64,000 nucleotides of DNA, taken from NCBI RefSeq assembly GCF_001422665.1, contig NZ_LMLU01000001.1, forward strand, positions 292,797-356,796, in the 5' to 3' direction. A program made the translations under genes and the position numbers. The notes under the pieces were generated by a model that searched no databases, was not told the DNA's origin, and saw only the letters and a list, made by a program, of their open reading frames with translations. Below are positions 26,453-34,122 of this stretch, one piece after another (position 1 is the stretch's first letter; the number at the start of each line of letters is the position of its first letter). This DNA comes from Arthrobacter sp. Leaf234. Its GTDB lineage: Bacteria; Actinomycetota; Actinomycetes; Actinomycetales; Micrococcaceae.

Positions 26453-26950
26453 TCAGACCGGAGCGTCCTCCGCGAGCAGCGCATCGACCTGTCCGAGCGC
26501 CTCGCGCACGCCCTCCTCCATGCCCATCGCAGCCATCTGCTCGAGCTGCTCCAGCGACTGGAAGGCCGTCGTCATCGTCATGCGCGTGCGTCCGCCGAGA
26601 TCCTCGAGCGTGACGGTCGCCGTCGTCTCCCCCATGTCCGGCACGGGATCACCGTTCTCGTCCGCGAAGCCGTCCACGAAGGTCAGCAGGCGGTGGGGCT
26701 CGACGGCGGTGATCCGCCACCAGCCTCGCGCCTTCTCGCCGTCGGGCCCGGTCATGAAGTAGGCGGCGCGCCCGCCCTCCTCGAACTCGTACGTCTCGAA
26801 GGTCGCCGGCCAGGTGGGCGGTCCCCACCAGCGCTGCAGCTGGGTCCGGTCCGCCCAGATCCGCCACACGCGTTCAGTGCCGGCGTCGAACTCCGCGACG
26901 AGCCGGAAGTGGAGAGCGTCGGTGTCCTTCTCGGTGCTGATGACTGCCAT
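26453..26950 (-). CDS. SRPBCC/AHSA1 domain protein
   Basis: The 165-residue cytosolic protein shows the START/Bet v1-like pattern of AHSA1 proteins: VAEFDAGTERVWRIWADRTQLQRWWGPP at the N-terminus, a central GGRAAYFMTGPDGEKARGWW hairpin and a long C-terminal helix (QLEQMAAMGMEEGVREALGQVDALL). The family binds hydrophobic ligands; most members paired with ArsR regulators are of unknown substrate. It is 12 bp downstream of the ArsR gene and shares its transcript. Confidence 0.88.
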   Translation of the reverse strand: MAVISTEKDTDALHFRLVAEFDAGTERVWRIWADRTQLQRWWGPPTWPATFETYEFEEGGRAAYFMTGPDGEKARGWWRITAVEPHRLLTFVDGFADENGDPVPDMGETTATVTLEDLGGRTRMTMTTAFQSLEQLEQMAAMGMEEGVREALGQVDALLAEDAPV

Positions 26951-26962
26951 GATGCTGCCTTC

Positions 26963-27310
26963 CTAGTCCTGATCCGATGCATCCTCGGCGAGGAGGTCGC
27001 CGATCCTGTCGATCCGCTGCCGCCAGATGTGCTCGTACTCGTCGAGGAGGCGGCGGGCCCGCTGCACTGCGTCCACCCGTCCCCGCACGATCTGCTCCCG
27101 TCCGCGCTTTTCCTTCGTGACGAGCGAAGCCCGCTCCAGGACGGCCACGTGTTTCTGCACTGCGGCGAAACTCATGGCGTACTGCTCCGCCAGGCCGGAG
27201 ACCGTGTACTCGGCGACCAGGACGCGGGACACGATGTCCCTCCGGGTCGCGTCGGCGAGCGCCTGGAACAGGCGGTCCACCTCGTCCTCACCCACCTGAA
27301 CTACAACCAT
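26963..27310 (-). CDS. ArsR family winged-helix regulator
   Basis: The 115-residue regulator has the ArsR winged helix (DRLFQALADATRRDIVSRVL, then SFAAVQKHVAVLERASLVTKEKRGREQ). It lacks the CxC metal motif, so it is of the metal-independent type that regulates SRPBCC partners. The start ATG lies inside a perfect palindrome (27302-27319), which indicates autoregulation and very likely a leaderless or near-leaderless message. A TAACGT eight bases before the ATG could be the -10. Confidence 0.88.
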   Translation of the reverse strand: MVVVQVGEDEVDRLFQALADATRRDIVSRVLVAEYTVSGLAEQYAMSFAAVQKHVAVLERASLVTKEKRGREQIVRGRVDAVQRARRLLDEYEHIWRQRIDRIGDLLAEDASDQD

Positions 27311-27319
27311 ACGGTTGTA
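27302..27319 (-). promoter_or_regulatory. ArsR operator overlapping the arsR-like start codon
   Basis: TACAACC-ATAC-GGTTGTA is a perfect 7-bp inverted repeat with a 4-base spacer. The start codon of the regulator is contained in the spacer and right arm, so bound protein would block initiation directly. Confidence 0.75.
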
Positions 27320-27380
27320 CGTTACGCGGGGTGCGGACGACGGTCAAGGGTGACAGCCGGCCCTGGTCCAGCCACCCCGC

Positions 27381-27440
27381 CGAACGGACAAACATGACGC
27401 GTCACAGGGCCTCCGGGCGGTCTTTTGTGTCCTCTCGGCG
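27381..27440. repeat. Diverged copy of the hairpin element at 26371-26430
   Basis: The 60-bp segment shares with the desaturase terminator region a CGAAcGgACA start, a CCTCcGGGCGGTC middle and the identical TGTCCTCTCGG exit. Its own stem (GGACA with TGTCC) is imperfect. It lies upstream of pta, just beyond the ArsR promoter. Confidence 0.55.
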
Positions 27441-27499
27441 TCCGCGCGGATACCCACCAGGACGTGACACCCGTTATGGCACGCGTCCGGGGAGCCTGC

Positions 27500-27511
27500 C
27501 AGACTGGCCCC
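27500..27511 (+). promoter_or_regulatory. Leaderless -10 element (CAGACT + 6 nt) for pta
   Basis: CAGACT at 27500-27505 is followed by six bases and the ATG at 27512; no good ribosome binding site is seen. Confidence 0.45.
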
Positions 27512-29590
27512 ATGACCCGCGGAATATATGTGAGCGCCATGACCAACGGCTCCGGCAAGTCCCTGATCTCCCTGGGCCTCGCCGACATGCTGCACCGCCA
27601 CGCCGACCGCGTGGGCTTCTTCCGGCCCATCGTCGAGGGCAGCGACCCCTCGGCGGATCCGATGGTGCGCCTCATGCAGCGCGCCTTCGACCTCCCCGAG
27701 AGCCGTGCCCGGGGCGGCCTGACCCGCGCCGAGGCACGGGCACTCCTGGTCACGGGCGATCGCGCCGAGATCGACGCACGGTGCGTCGCCATCTACAGCG
27801 AGATCGCCGCGGAGTGCGACGTCGTCATCGTCGAGGGCACCGATCTCTCCGGCAACGACGCCGCCGTCGAGTTCGACCTCAACGCCCGCCTCGCGAACAA
27901 CCTCGGTGCCATGGTGCTCGCCGTCGTGAGCGCGAAGGACATGTCCGTGGAGGAGGCGGCGGACACGGTCGACGTCGCGCGCCGCGAACTCGATGCCGCG
28001 AAGGTGTCCCTCCTGGCCATGATGGTCAACCGGGCGGCGGACGACGCCGTCACCGCCATCAGCGAGCAGGTGCGGCCTGGGCGGTCCGGGCGGCCCGTCT
28101 ACGTCATCCCTGAACTGACCGAGATCTCCCAGCCCACGGTGTCCGAGGTGTCGGCAGAGCTCGGTGCGCGGCAGATCGCCGGCAACTCGAACCTGGAGCG
28201 CGACGTCACGAGCGTGCGTGTCGCCGCCATGAATGTCGGCAACTTCCTGCACCTGCTGACGGACGGCGCGCTGGTGATCGTGCCCGGCGACCGCGCGGAC
28301 GTGCTCGTGGCGACCCTGGCGTCGTCGTTCTCGCCCGAGTTCCCGGTGCCGTCGGGCATGTTCCTCACCGGCGGCCTCGCCCCGGATCCCAACATCCTCG
28401 CCCTTCTCGCGCAGGCGCCGTTCCCCGTCTTCGCGCTCGACGACGACACCTACACCGCGGCGCGGCGGGTCAGCGAGGTGCGCGGGGAGATCGCCAGCGG
28501 ACTGCGGCGGAAGGCCGCCGCTGCGCTCGGCGCCTGGTCACGGCAGGTCGACGAGAATGAGCTGCTCGAGCGCCTCGAACTGCCGCGGCCCGTGAGCATG
28601 ACCCCGCTGCGCTTCCTGCACGAGCTGATCCAGCGTGCGCGGGCCGAGCGGAAGCACATCGTGCTGCCCGAGGGCGAGGACGTCCGCGTGCTGAAGGCGG
28701 CGGAGATCCTGCGCCGCCGGGACGTCTGCGATCTGACGGTCCTCGGGCCGGAGGCTCGCATCCGCGAGCTCGCATCCGGCCAGGGTATCGACCTCACGGG
28801 CATCACGCTGATCGACCCCGCCTCCTCGGACCTCCTGGAGGAGTTCGCCGCCGAGTACGCCCGCCTCCGCGCCCACAAGAACGTCTCGCTCGACCAGGCC
28901 CGTGAAAGGATGCTCGAAGGCGCATACTTCGGGACCATGATGGTGCAGCTCGGGAAGCTCGACGGCATGGTGTCCGGGGCGGCGCATACGACGGCGAACA
29001 CCATCCGCCCCGCGCTCGAGTTCGTGAAGACGAAGGACGGCGTGAAGATCGTGTCCTCGGTGTTCCTCATGCTCCTGCAGGACCGCGTGCTCGTCTACGG
29101 CGACTGCGCCGTGAACCCGGATCCGAACGACGAGCAGCTCGCGGACATCGCCGTGGCCTCGGCGGAGACCGCCGAGCAGTTCGGCGTGCAGCCGCGGGTC
29201 GCCATGCTGTCCTACTCCACGGGGGAGTCGGGGTCCGGCGGCGCGGTGGACGAGGTCCGGCGCGCCACCGAGCTGGTGCGGAAGCTCCGCCCGGACCTCG
29301 CCGTGGAGGGCCCCATCCAGTACGACGCGGCAGTCGACGCCTCGGTCGCGGCCTCCAAGCTGCCCGGATCGTCCGTTGCGGGCCAGGCGACGGTGTTCAT
29401 CTTCCCCGACCTCAACACCGGCAACAACACCTATAAGGCCGTGCAGCAGTCGGCCGGCGCGGTCGCCGTCGGACCCGTCCTCCAGGGCCTCCGGAAGCCT
29501 GTCAACGACCTCTCACGCGGCTGCACCGTGGAGGACATCGTCAATACGGTGGCCATCACCGCCGTCCAGGCGCAGCAGCCCACCTCCTAG
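27512..29590 (+). CDS. pta: Phosphate acetyltransferase
   Basis: The 692-residue cytosolic enzyme interconverts acetyl-CoA and acetyl phosphate. It has the long three-domain form: an N-terminal dethiobiotin synthetase-like P-loop domain (MTNGSGKSLISLGLADML), a central DRTGG domain (about 215-330) and the C-terminal PTA catalytic domain (about 370-690) with EGEDVRVLKAAEI, GAAHTTANTIRPAL and GNNTYKAVQQSAGAVAVGP motifs. The start at MTRGIYV avoids a 29-residue extension without family residues. It is 35 bp upstream of ackA in an overflow-acetate operon. Confidence 0.95.
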   Translation: MTRGIYVSAMTNGSGKSLISLGLADMLHRHADRVGFFRPIVEGSDPSADPMVRLMQRAFDLPESRARGGLTRAEARALLVTGDRAEIDARCVAIYSEIAAECDVVIVEGTDLSGNDAAVEFDLNARLANNLGAMVLAVVSAKDMSVEEAADTVDVARRELDAAKVSLLAMMVNRAADDAVTAISEQVRPGRSGRPVYVIPELTEISQPTVSEVSAELGARQIAGNSNLERDVTSVRVAAMNVGNFLHLLTDGALVIVPGDRADVLVATLASSFSPEFPVPSGMFLTGGLAPDPNILALLAQAPFPVFALDDDTYTAARRVSEVRGEIASGLRRKAAAALGAWSRQVDENELLERLELPRPVSMTPLRFLHELIQRARAERKHIVLPEGEDVRVLKAAEILRRRDVCDLTVLGPEARIRELASGQGIDLTGITLIDPASSDLLEEFAAEYARLRAHKNVSLDQARERMLEGAYFGTMMVQLGKLDGMVSGAAHTTANTIRPALEFVKTKDGVKIVSSVFLMLLQDRVLVYGDCAVNPDPNDEQLADIAVASAETAEQFGVQPRVAMLSYSTGESGSGGAVDEVRRATELVRKLRPDLAVEGPIQYDAAVDASVAASKLPGSSVAGQATVFIFPDLNTGNNTYKAVQQSAGAVAVGPVLQGLRKPVNDLSRGCTVEDIVNTVAITAVQAQQPTS

Positions 29591-29625
29591 CCGTTCCCAT
29601 CGATCCCGCTCCAGGACAGGACCCC

Positions 29626-30741
29626 ATGATCATCCTCGTCATCAACTCCGGCTCCTCCTCGCTCAAATACCAGGTGCGCGAGGGCGACGACGTCCTGGCG
29701 GAAGGCCTGGTCGAGCGCATCGGCGAGGCGGAGGTCCCCGACCACGCCGCCGCCCTCGACCGTGTGGACCGCGAGGTGGCGGAGGCACTCGGCGAGCGCA
29801 CGATCGACGCCGTCGGGCACCGCGTGGTGCACGGCGGCGAGCGGTTCAGCGAGCCGGTCCTGATCGACAACGAGATCACCCGCGCGATCGAGCGCCTCAA
29901 CCCGCTCGCCCCCCTGCACAATCCCGCGGCCGTCACGGGGATCCGGGCCATCACCGAGAAGTGGCCGGACCTGCCGCAGGTGGCCGTGTTCGACACCGCT
30001 TTCCACCGCACCCTGCCCGAGCACGCCTGGCGGTACGCCGTGCCGGACGAGCTGTACCGAAAGCACGGCATCCGCCGCTACGGGTTCCACGGCACCTCGC
30101 ACGCCTACGTGGCGCGTGGTGCGGCCGAGCTCCTCGGGACGGACGCGTTCACGGGAGTCATCGCGCATCTCGGCAACGGCGCCTCGGTCACGGCCGTGCG
30201 TGACGGCGAGAGCATCGACACCTCCATGGGCTTCACGCCCCTCGAAGGGCTCGTGATGGGGACGCGGTCCGGGGACATCGACCCGTCCATCCTGCTGTTC
30301 CTGCTGCGCGAGGGATACAGCGAGAAGGACCTCGACACGCTGCTCAACCGGAACAGCGGATTGAAGGGCCTCACCGGTACGAACGACATGCGCTCCGTCG
30401 CGGAATCCGCGGACTCCGGCGACGAGCGCGCGAAGCTCGCGGTCGAGGTGGCGTCCTACCGGCTGGCGAAGTACGTGGGCGGTTACCACGTCGCCGTCGG
30501 CGGTGCCGACGCCCTCGTGTTCACCGCGGGCATCGGGGAGAACGCGGCCGACTTCCGCGCCGCCGTCGTCGCCAAACTCGGGGCCCTCGGCCTCGAGCTC
30601 GACGAGAGCCTCAACTCCGAGCGCAGCAAGCAGGCGCGCGTGATCAGCACGCCGTCGTCCGCGTTCCCCGTCCTGGTGGTGCCCACGGACGAGGAGGCGG
30701 CCATCGCACAGGCCACGGCCGCCGTCGTCGCCGGGTCCTGA
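29626..30741 (+). CDS. ackA: Acetate kinase
   Basis: The 371-residue kinase makes ATP and acetate from acetyl phosphate. Signatures include VINSGSSSLKY at the N-terminus, GHRVVHGG, FDTAFH, YGFHGTSHAYV, HLGNGAS and TRSGDIDP, and VFTAGIGEN. It follows pta by 35 bp with no terminator between. The last codons lie within the first unit of a tandem repeat (30730-30873). Confidence 0.96.
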   Translation: MIILVINSGSSSLKYQVREGDDVLAEGLVERIGEAEVPDHAAALDRVDREVAEALGERTIDAVGHRVVHGGERFSEPVLIDNEITRAIERLNPLAPLHNPAAVTGIRAITEKWPDLPQVAVFDTAFHRTLPEHAWRYAVPDELYRKHGIRRYGFHGTSHAYVARGAAELLGTDAFTGVIAHLGNGASVTAVRDGESIDTSMGFTPLEGLVMGTRSGDIDPSILLFLLREGYSEKDLDTLLNRNSGLKGLTGTNDMRSVAESADSGDERAKLAVEVASYRLAKYVGGYHVAVGGADALVFTAGIGENAADFRAAVVAKLGALGLELDESLNSERSKQARVISTPSSAFPVLVVPTDEEAAIAQATAAVVAGS

Positions 30742-30873
30742 CCGCAGGGCCCACCCTTCCGACGCGGCGTCGCCTCCGTAGCCGGGTCCTGAGCCCACCC
30801 TTCCGACGCGGCGCCGCCTCCCCGGCCGCGTTCTGACCGCAGGCCCACCCTTCCGAGGCGGAGTCACCTCCCC
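30730..30873. repeat. Three-unit degenerate tandem repeat (about 44-51 bp) at the ackA 3' end
   Basis: Units begin near 30730, 30781 and 30825, each with GCCGsGTyCTGA...GCCCACCCTTCCGAsGCGG...CCTCC. The first includes the ackA stop codon. Units differ by small deletions and point changes. On the opposite strand each would encode a short RRKGGP-like peptide, but I do not regard that as a gene. Confidence 0.8.
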
Positions 30874-30932
30874 GTCGTCGTCGGTGCACCCGAGGCACGC
30901 ACCCGAGGCAGGCTGCTGCAGCAGCGCTCCGG

Positions 30933-30944
30933 CAGACTGAGGCC
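30933..30944 (+). promoter_or_regulatory. Leaderless -10 element (CAGACT + 6 nt) for the ynfA-like gene
   Basis: CAGACT (30933-30938), six bases, then ATG at 30945; identical hexamer to that before pta. Confidence 0.45.
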
Positions 30945-31283
30945 ATGACGATCATCCACATGGCCCTCCTGTTCGTCCTCGCCGCGGGCGCCGAGATCGG
31001 CGGGGCCTGGCTCATCTGGCAGGCGGTCCGGGAGGGCAGGCCGTGGTGGTGGGCCGGGCTCGGCATCATGGCGCTCGGCGCCTACGGCTTCGTCGCGACC
31101 CTCCAGCCCGACCCGAACTTCGGGCGGATCCTCGCGGCGTACGGCGGTGTCTTCGTGGCAGGATCGCTGGCGTGGGGCATGCTCATCGACGGCTTCCGCC
31201 CCGACCGCTGGGACATCCTGGGGTCGGCGGTCTGCCTGGTCGGCGTCGCGCTGATCATGGTCGGTCCACGCTCGACGAGCTGA
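30945..31283 (+). CDS. YnfA/UPF0060 family small membrane protein
   Basis: The 112-residue protein has four predicted helices and the family signature [24 protein letters not shown], then [32 protein letters not shown] and [20 protein letters not shown]. YnfA proteins resemble small multidrug resistance (DMT superfamily) exporters. It stands alone between ackA and two hairpins at 31328-31393. Confidence 0.92.
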   Translation: MTIIHMALLFVLAAGAEIGGAWLIWQAVREGRPWWWAGLGIMALGAYGFVATLQPDPNFGRILAAYGGVFVAGSLAWGMLIDGFRPDRWDILGSAVCLVGVALIMVGPRSTS

Positions 31284-31327
31284 CCCTGCACGGCGGTCCG
31301 CCCTGCGCCGGCGGACGTGCAGATGCT

Positions 31328-31393
31328 CCCACTGACCGAACCGGATCAGTGGGCACAAGCGCTCGTTCCCACTGACCGGGCGCGGTCAGTGGG
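31328..31393. repeat. Twin palindromic hairpins, 40-bp period
   Basis: CCCACTGA with TCAGTGGG (31328-31353) and CCCACTGACC with GGTCAGTGGG (31368-31393) are near-copies 40 bp apart. They lie between the convergent ynfA-like and azlD genes and could act as tandem bidirectional terminators. The copying suggests a REP-like element. Confidence 0.75.
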
Positions 31394-31432
31394 CAGAACG
31401 CCCCGGACAGGGCGCGCGCCCCCACTGGGTGC

Positions 31433-31744
31433 TCACCCCGCGCCGAGCAGCCTCGCCACACCGGCCGCCACCGCCCCGAGAGCCACGACCACCAGGAACG
31501 GCGCCCGCAGCCACAGGGCGACGGCGGCCACCAGCAGCGCGACCACCCGCGCGTCGACGGCGAGCTCCTGGCCGGACGCGAAGGTGTTCACGGCCGTCAG
31601 CGCCGCGAGCAGCCCGATCGTCAGCGATCCGGCCACCCGGAGCATTCTCGGATTGTCGAGCAGCTTCGCCGGGACCAGGAACCCGAGGAACTTCGTGGCG
31701 ATGGAGATGGCGCACGCCAGCAGGATCCAGGCCCAGAGGCTCAT
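31433..31744 (-). CDS. AzlD family branched-chain amino acid exporter subunit
   Basis: The 103-residue protein starts MSLWAW at an ATG overlapping the AzlC stop (ATGA). Four hydrophobic helices with TKFLGFLVPAKLLDNPRMLRVAGSLTIGLLAALTAVNTF match AzlD. It forms a two-component exporter with the AzlC protein that moves branched-chain amino acids or analogues out of the cell. Confidence 0.85.
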   Translation of the reverse strand: MSLWAWILLACAISIATKFLGFLVPAKLLDNPRMLRVAGSLTIGLLAALTAVNTFASGQELAVDARVVALLVAAVALWLRAPFLVVVALGAVAAGVARLLGAG

Positions 31745-32670
31745 GCGTCCGTCCGTCCGCCGGGCGGCTGTGACGCCCCGGTCTGCCGAGCGATGCCGGA
31801 CCGCCGTAGGACCCCGAACTGCCGTGGGACGCCGGGCTGCTGTGTCGTCCCGACCTGCCGACGGCCCCGGGTCTGCCGAGCGACGCCGGATTCCCCGGTC
31901 TCCCGAACGATTCGGGGCCCTTCGGCGCTTTCGGACCGCCCGGCGTCGGGCTCCCCGGCAACACCATCGGGGTACGGATCGACGTCGGGCTCCAGGCCTT
32001 CCGTCGCCGGGCCCAACCCCGAGAGCCCGAGCACGGCGGCGACCACCGCGGCGATGAGGATCGGGACACCGGGCGGCACGAGCGGCACCGCGATCAGGGT
32101 GACCACGGCGCAGACGACGGCGATCGCCGCGGGCTCCCGCGCGCGGATCCGCGGCCAGAGCAGGCCGAGGAAGGCGGCCACGGCGGCTCCGTCGAGCCCC
32201 CACCGGGCCGGATCGCCGAGGGCGTTGCCGGCGAGCGCCCCGACGAGCGTGAAGAGGTTCCACAGGACGAAGACGCCGATCCCCGCGGCCCAGAACCCGC
32301 GGCGCTGCTCCTGCGGATCCGTCTGGCCCGTCGCCGTCGCCACGGATTCGTCGATCGTGAGGTGCGCCATCGGCAGCTTCCGCCAGCGGGGAGGCCTGAG
32401 CAGGACATTGACCTGCATCCCGTACACGCCGTTCCTGATGCCGAGCAGGGCGGCTGCGGACATCGCCGAGAGCCCGCTGCCACCGCCCGCGACGACACCG
32501 ATGAATGCGAACTGCGATCCGCCGCTGAACAGCAGCAGGCTCAGGGCCATGATCTGCAGGAGGTCGAGTCCCGCGGCGACGGACAGGGCACCGAAGGACA
32601 AGCCGTAGAGGCCGGTGGCGATGGCCACGGAGAGGGCGATCCTAACCGCCGGTGACTGGAAAAGCTGCAC
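31741..32670 (-). CDS. AzlC family branched-chain amino acid exporter with C-terminal tail
   Basis: The 309-residue protein has the AzlC core (about residues 1-240; GLYGLSFGALSVAAGLDLLQIMALSLLLFSGGSQFAFIGV and a six- or seven-helix pattern). An odd extra tail of about 70 residues follows, Arg/Gln/Gly/Pro-rich with repeated RQxG motifs, and ends in the AzlD start. Typical AzlC proteins stop near 230-250 residues. A GTG at 32670 is preceded by TAGCCT and six bases, a leaderless-type arrangement. The tail is likely cytoplasmic and disordered. Confidence 0.82.
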   Translation of the reverse strand: MQLFQSPAVRIALSVAIATGLYGLSFGALSVAAGLDLLQIMALSLLLFSGGSQFAFIGVVAGGGSGLSAMSAAALLGIRNGVYGMQVNVLLRPPRWRKLPMAHLTIDESVATATGQTDPQEQRRGFWAAGIGVFVLWNLFTLVGALAGNALGDPARWGLDGAAVAAFLGLLWPRIRAREPAAIAVVCAVVTLIAVPLVPPGVPILIAAVVAAVLGLSGLGPATEGLEPDVDPYPDGVAGEPDAGRSESAEGPRIVRETGESGVARQTRGRRQVGTTQQPGVPRQFGVLRRSGIARQTGASQPPGGRTDA

Positions 32671-32676
32671 CTGATA

Positions 32677-32682
32677 AGGCTA
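32677..32682 (-). promoter_or_regulatory. Leaderless -10 element (TAGCCT) for azlC-type gene
   Basis: Minus-strand TAGCCT ends six bases upstream of the GTG at 32670. Confidence 0.4.
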
Positions 32683-32768
32683 GGCGAGCCGCCGCCCCGG
32701 CTTCCCATTCGGGTCCACATGGTGAAGAGTGGGAAACGAAGCATACTTACTACCCGGAGGAGTGCGAC

Positions 32769-33959
32769 ATGAAAGCCGTGACATGGCAGGGCAAGCGCAA
32801 CATCAGCGTGGAGAACGTGCCCGATCCCACGATCCAGGAACCGACCGACGCGATCGTCCGGATCACCTCGACAGCGATCTGCGGCTCCGATCTGCACCTC
32901 TACGAGGTCCTCGGCCCGTACATGCACAAGGGAGACATCCTGGGGCACGAGCCCATGGGGATCGTCGTGGAAGTCGGCGCGGACGTGACCAACCTGAAGG
33001 TCGGCGACCGCGTCGTCATCCCCTTCAACATCTCCTGTGGCTACTGCTTCATGTGCACCCGAGGCCTGCAGTCCCAGTGCGAGACCACCCAGGTGCACGA
33101 GCAGGGATCCGGCGCTGCCCTTTTTGGGTTCTCCGAGCTGTACGGCTCCGTCCCCGGAGGACAGGCGGAGTTCCTGCGGGTGCCGTTCGCCGACTACGGA
33201 CCGGTGAAAGTCGGGCACGACCTGCCGGACGAGCGCTACCTCTACCTCTCGGACATCCTCCCCACCGCCTGGCAGGGCGTGCAGTATGCGGACGTCCCGA
33301 AGGACGGAGTGCTCACCGTGTACGGCCTGGGCCCCGTCGGCCAGTTCGCCGCCCGCATCGGCAAGTATCTCGGACACCGCGTCATCGCGGTCGAGCCCAT
33401 CGCCGAACGACGCGAGATGGCCACGCGCCACGGCATCGAGACCATCGACTTCACGAAGGACACCGCCGAGGAGCTCCGCAGCATGACGAACGGCCGCGGC
33501 CCCGACGCGATCGTTGACGCCGTCGGCATGGAGGCACACGGCTCGCCGGTCGGTGCGTTCGCGCAGAATGCCGTGGGGATCCTGCCGGACAGGCTGGCGC
33601 AGAAGGTCATGGAGACCGGTGGCAGCGATCGCGTCTCGGTCCTGCACTCGGCCATCGACGCCGTCCGCCGGGGCGGCACGCTGTCCCTCAGTGGCGTCTA
33701 CGGCGGGTCCGCGACCCCCATGCCGCTGCTGACCATGTTCGACAAGCAGGTCCAGTTCCGCATGGGCCAGTGCAACGTGCGGCGCTGGACGGACCAGCTC
33801 CTGCCGATCGTGGAGGAAGCATCGGATCCGCTGGGCGTCACCGATCTCATGACGCACGAGGTCTCGATCGACGAAGCGCCCGCCGCCTACAAGAATTTCC
33901 AGAAGAAGACGGACGGCACCATCAAGGTGGTGCTCAAGCCCCAGGGCGTCACGGTCTGA
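32769..33959 (+). CDS. Zinc-dependent alcohol/formaldehyde dehydrogenase-like oxidoreductase
   Basis: The 396-residue medium-chain dehydrogenase starts at an ATG after GGAGGAG. It has catalytic zinc ligands Cys in TAICGSDLHLYE and GHEPMGIVVEVG, and the four-Cys structural zinc loop (SCGYCFMCTRGLQSQC). The coenzyme fold with VYGLGPVGQFAARI follows at about 190-300. The group is the glutathione-independent formaldehyde dehydrogenase/threonine dehydrogenase-like subfamily; the substrate is unknown. It stands alone between azlC and a hairpin at 33990. Confidence 0.88.
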   Translation: MKAVTWQGKRNISVENVPDPTIQEPTDAIVRITSTAICGSDLHLYEVLGPYMHKGDILGHEPMGIVVEVGADVTNLKVGDRVVIPFNISCGYCFMCTRGLQSQCETTQVHEQGSGAALFGFSELYGSVPGGQAEFLRVPFADYGPVKVGHDLPDERYLYLSDILPTAWQGVQYADVPKDGVLTVYGLGPVGQFAARIGKYLGHRVIAVEPIAERREMATRHGIETIDFTKDTAEELRSMTNGRGPDAIVDAVGMEAHGSPVGAFAQNAVGILPDRLAQKVMETGGSDRVSVLHSAIDAVRRGGTLSLSGVYGGSATPMPLLTMFDKQVQFRMGQCNVRRWTDQLLPIVEEASDPLGVTDLMTHEVSIDEAPAAYKNFQKKTDGTIKVVLKPQGVTV

Positions 33960-33989
33960 CGCCACGGCGTCGGACCAGCGCACGACGAC

Positions 33990-34015
33990 GCCGGCCCGGA
34001 TCGCACCGGGCCGGC
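33990..34015. terminator. Hairpin after the alcohol dehydrogenase gene
   Basis: A perfect 10-bp stem (GCCGGCCCGG with CCGGGCCGGC) surrounds a 6-base loop 31 bp after the stop. It lies between convergent genes and can serve both. Confidence 0.65.
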
Positions 34016-34122
34016 GAACATCGGGCCAGAGCCACACCGAGCCGGCGCACGTCAGGCCGGAATCGCGCAGGGCCAAGGACGGCCCGAGGGACCCGGATCA
34101 CCCGCGCGGCGAGAGCCGGAGA

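Noticed and set aside
30641-31461. Several minus-strand frames with repeated RRKGGP or GQWE peptides
   Set aside because: These arise from the nucleotide tandem repeats and palindromes at 30730-30873 and 31328-31393; no start sites or conserved folds are seen.
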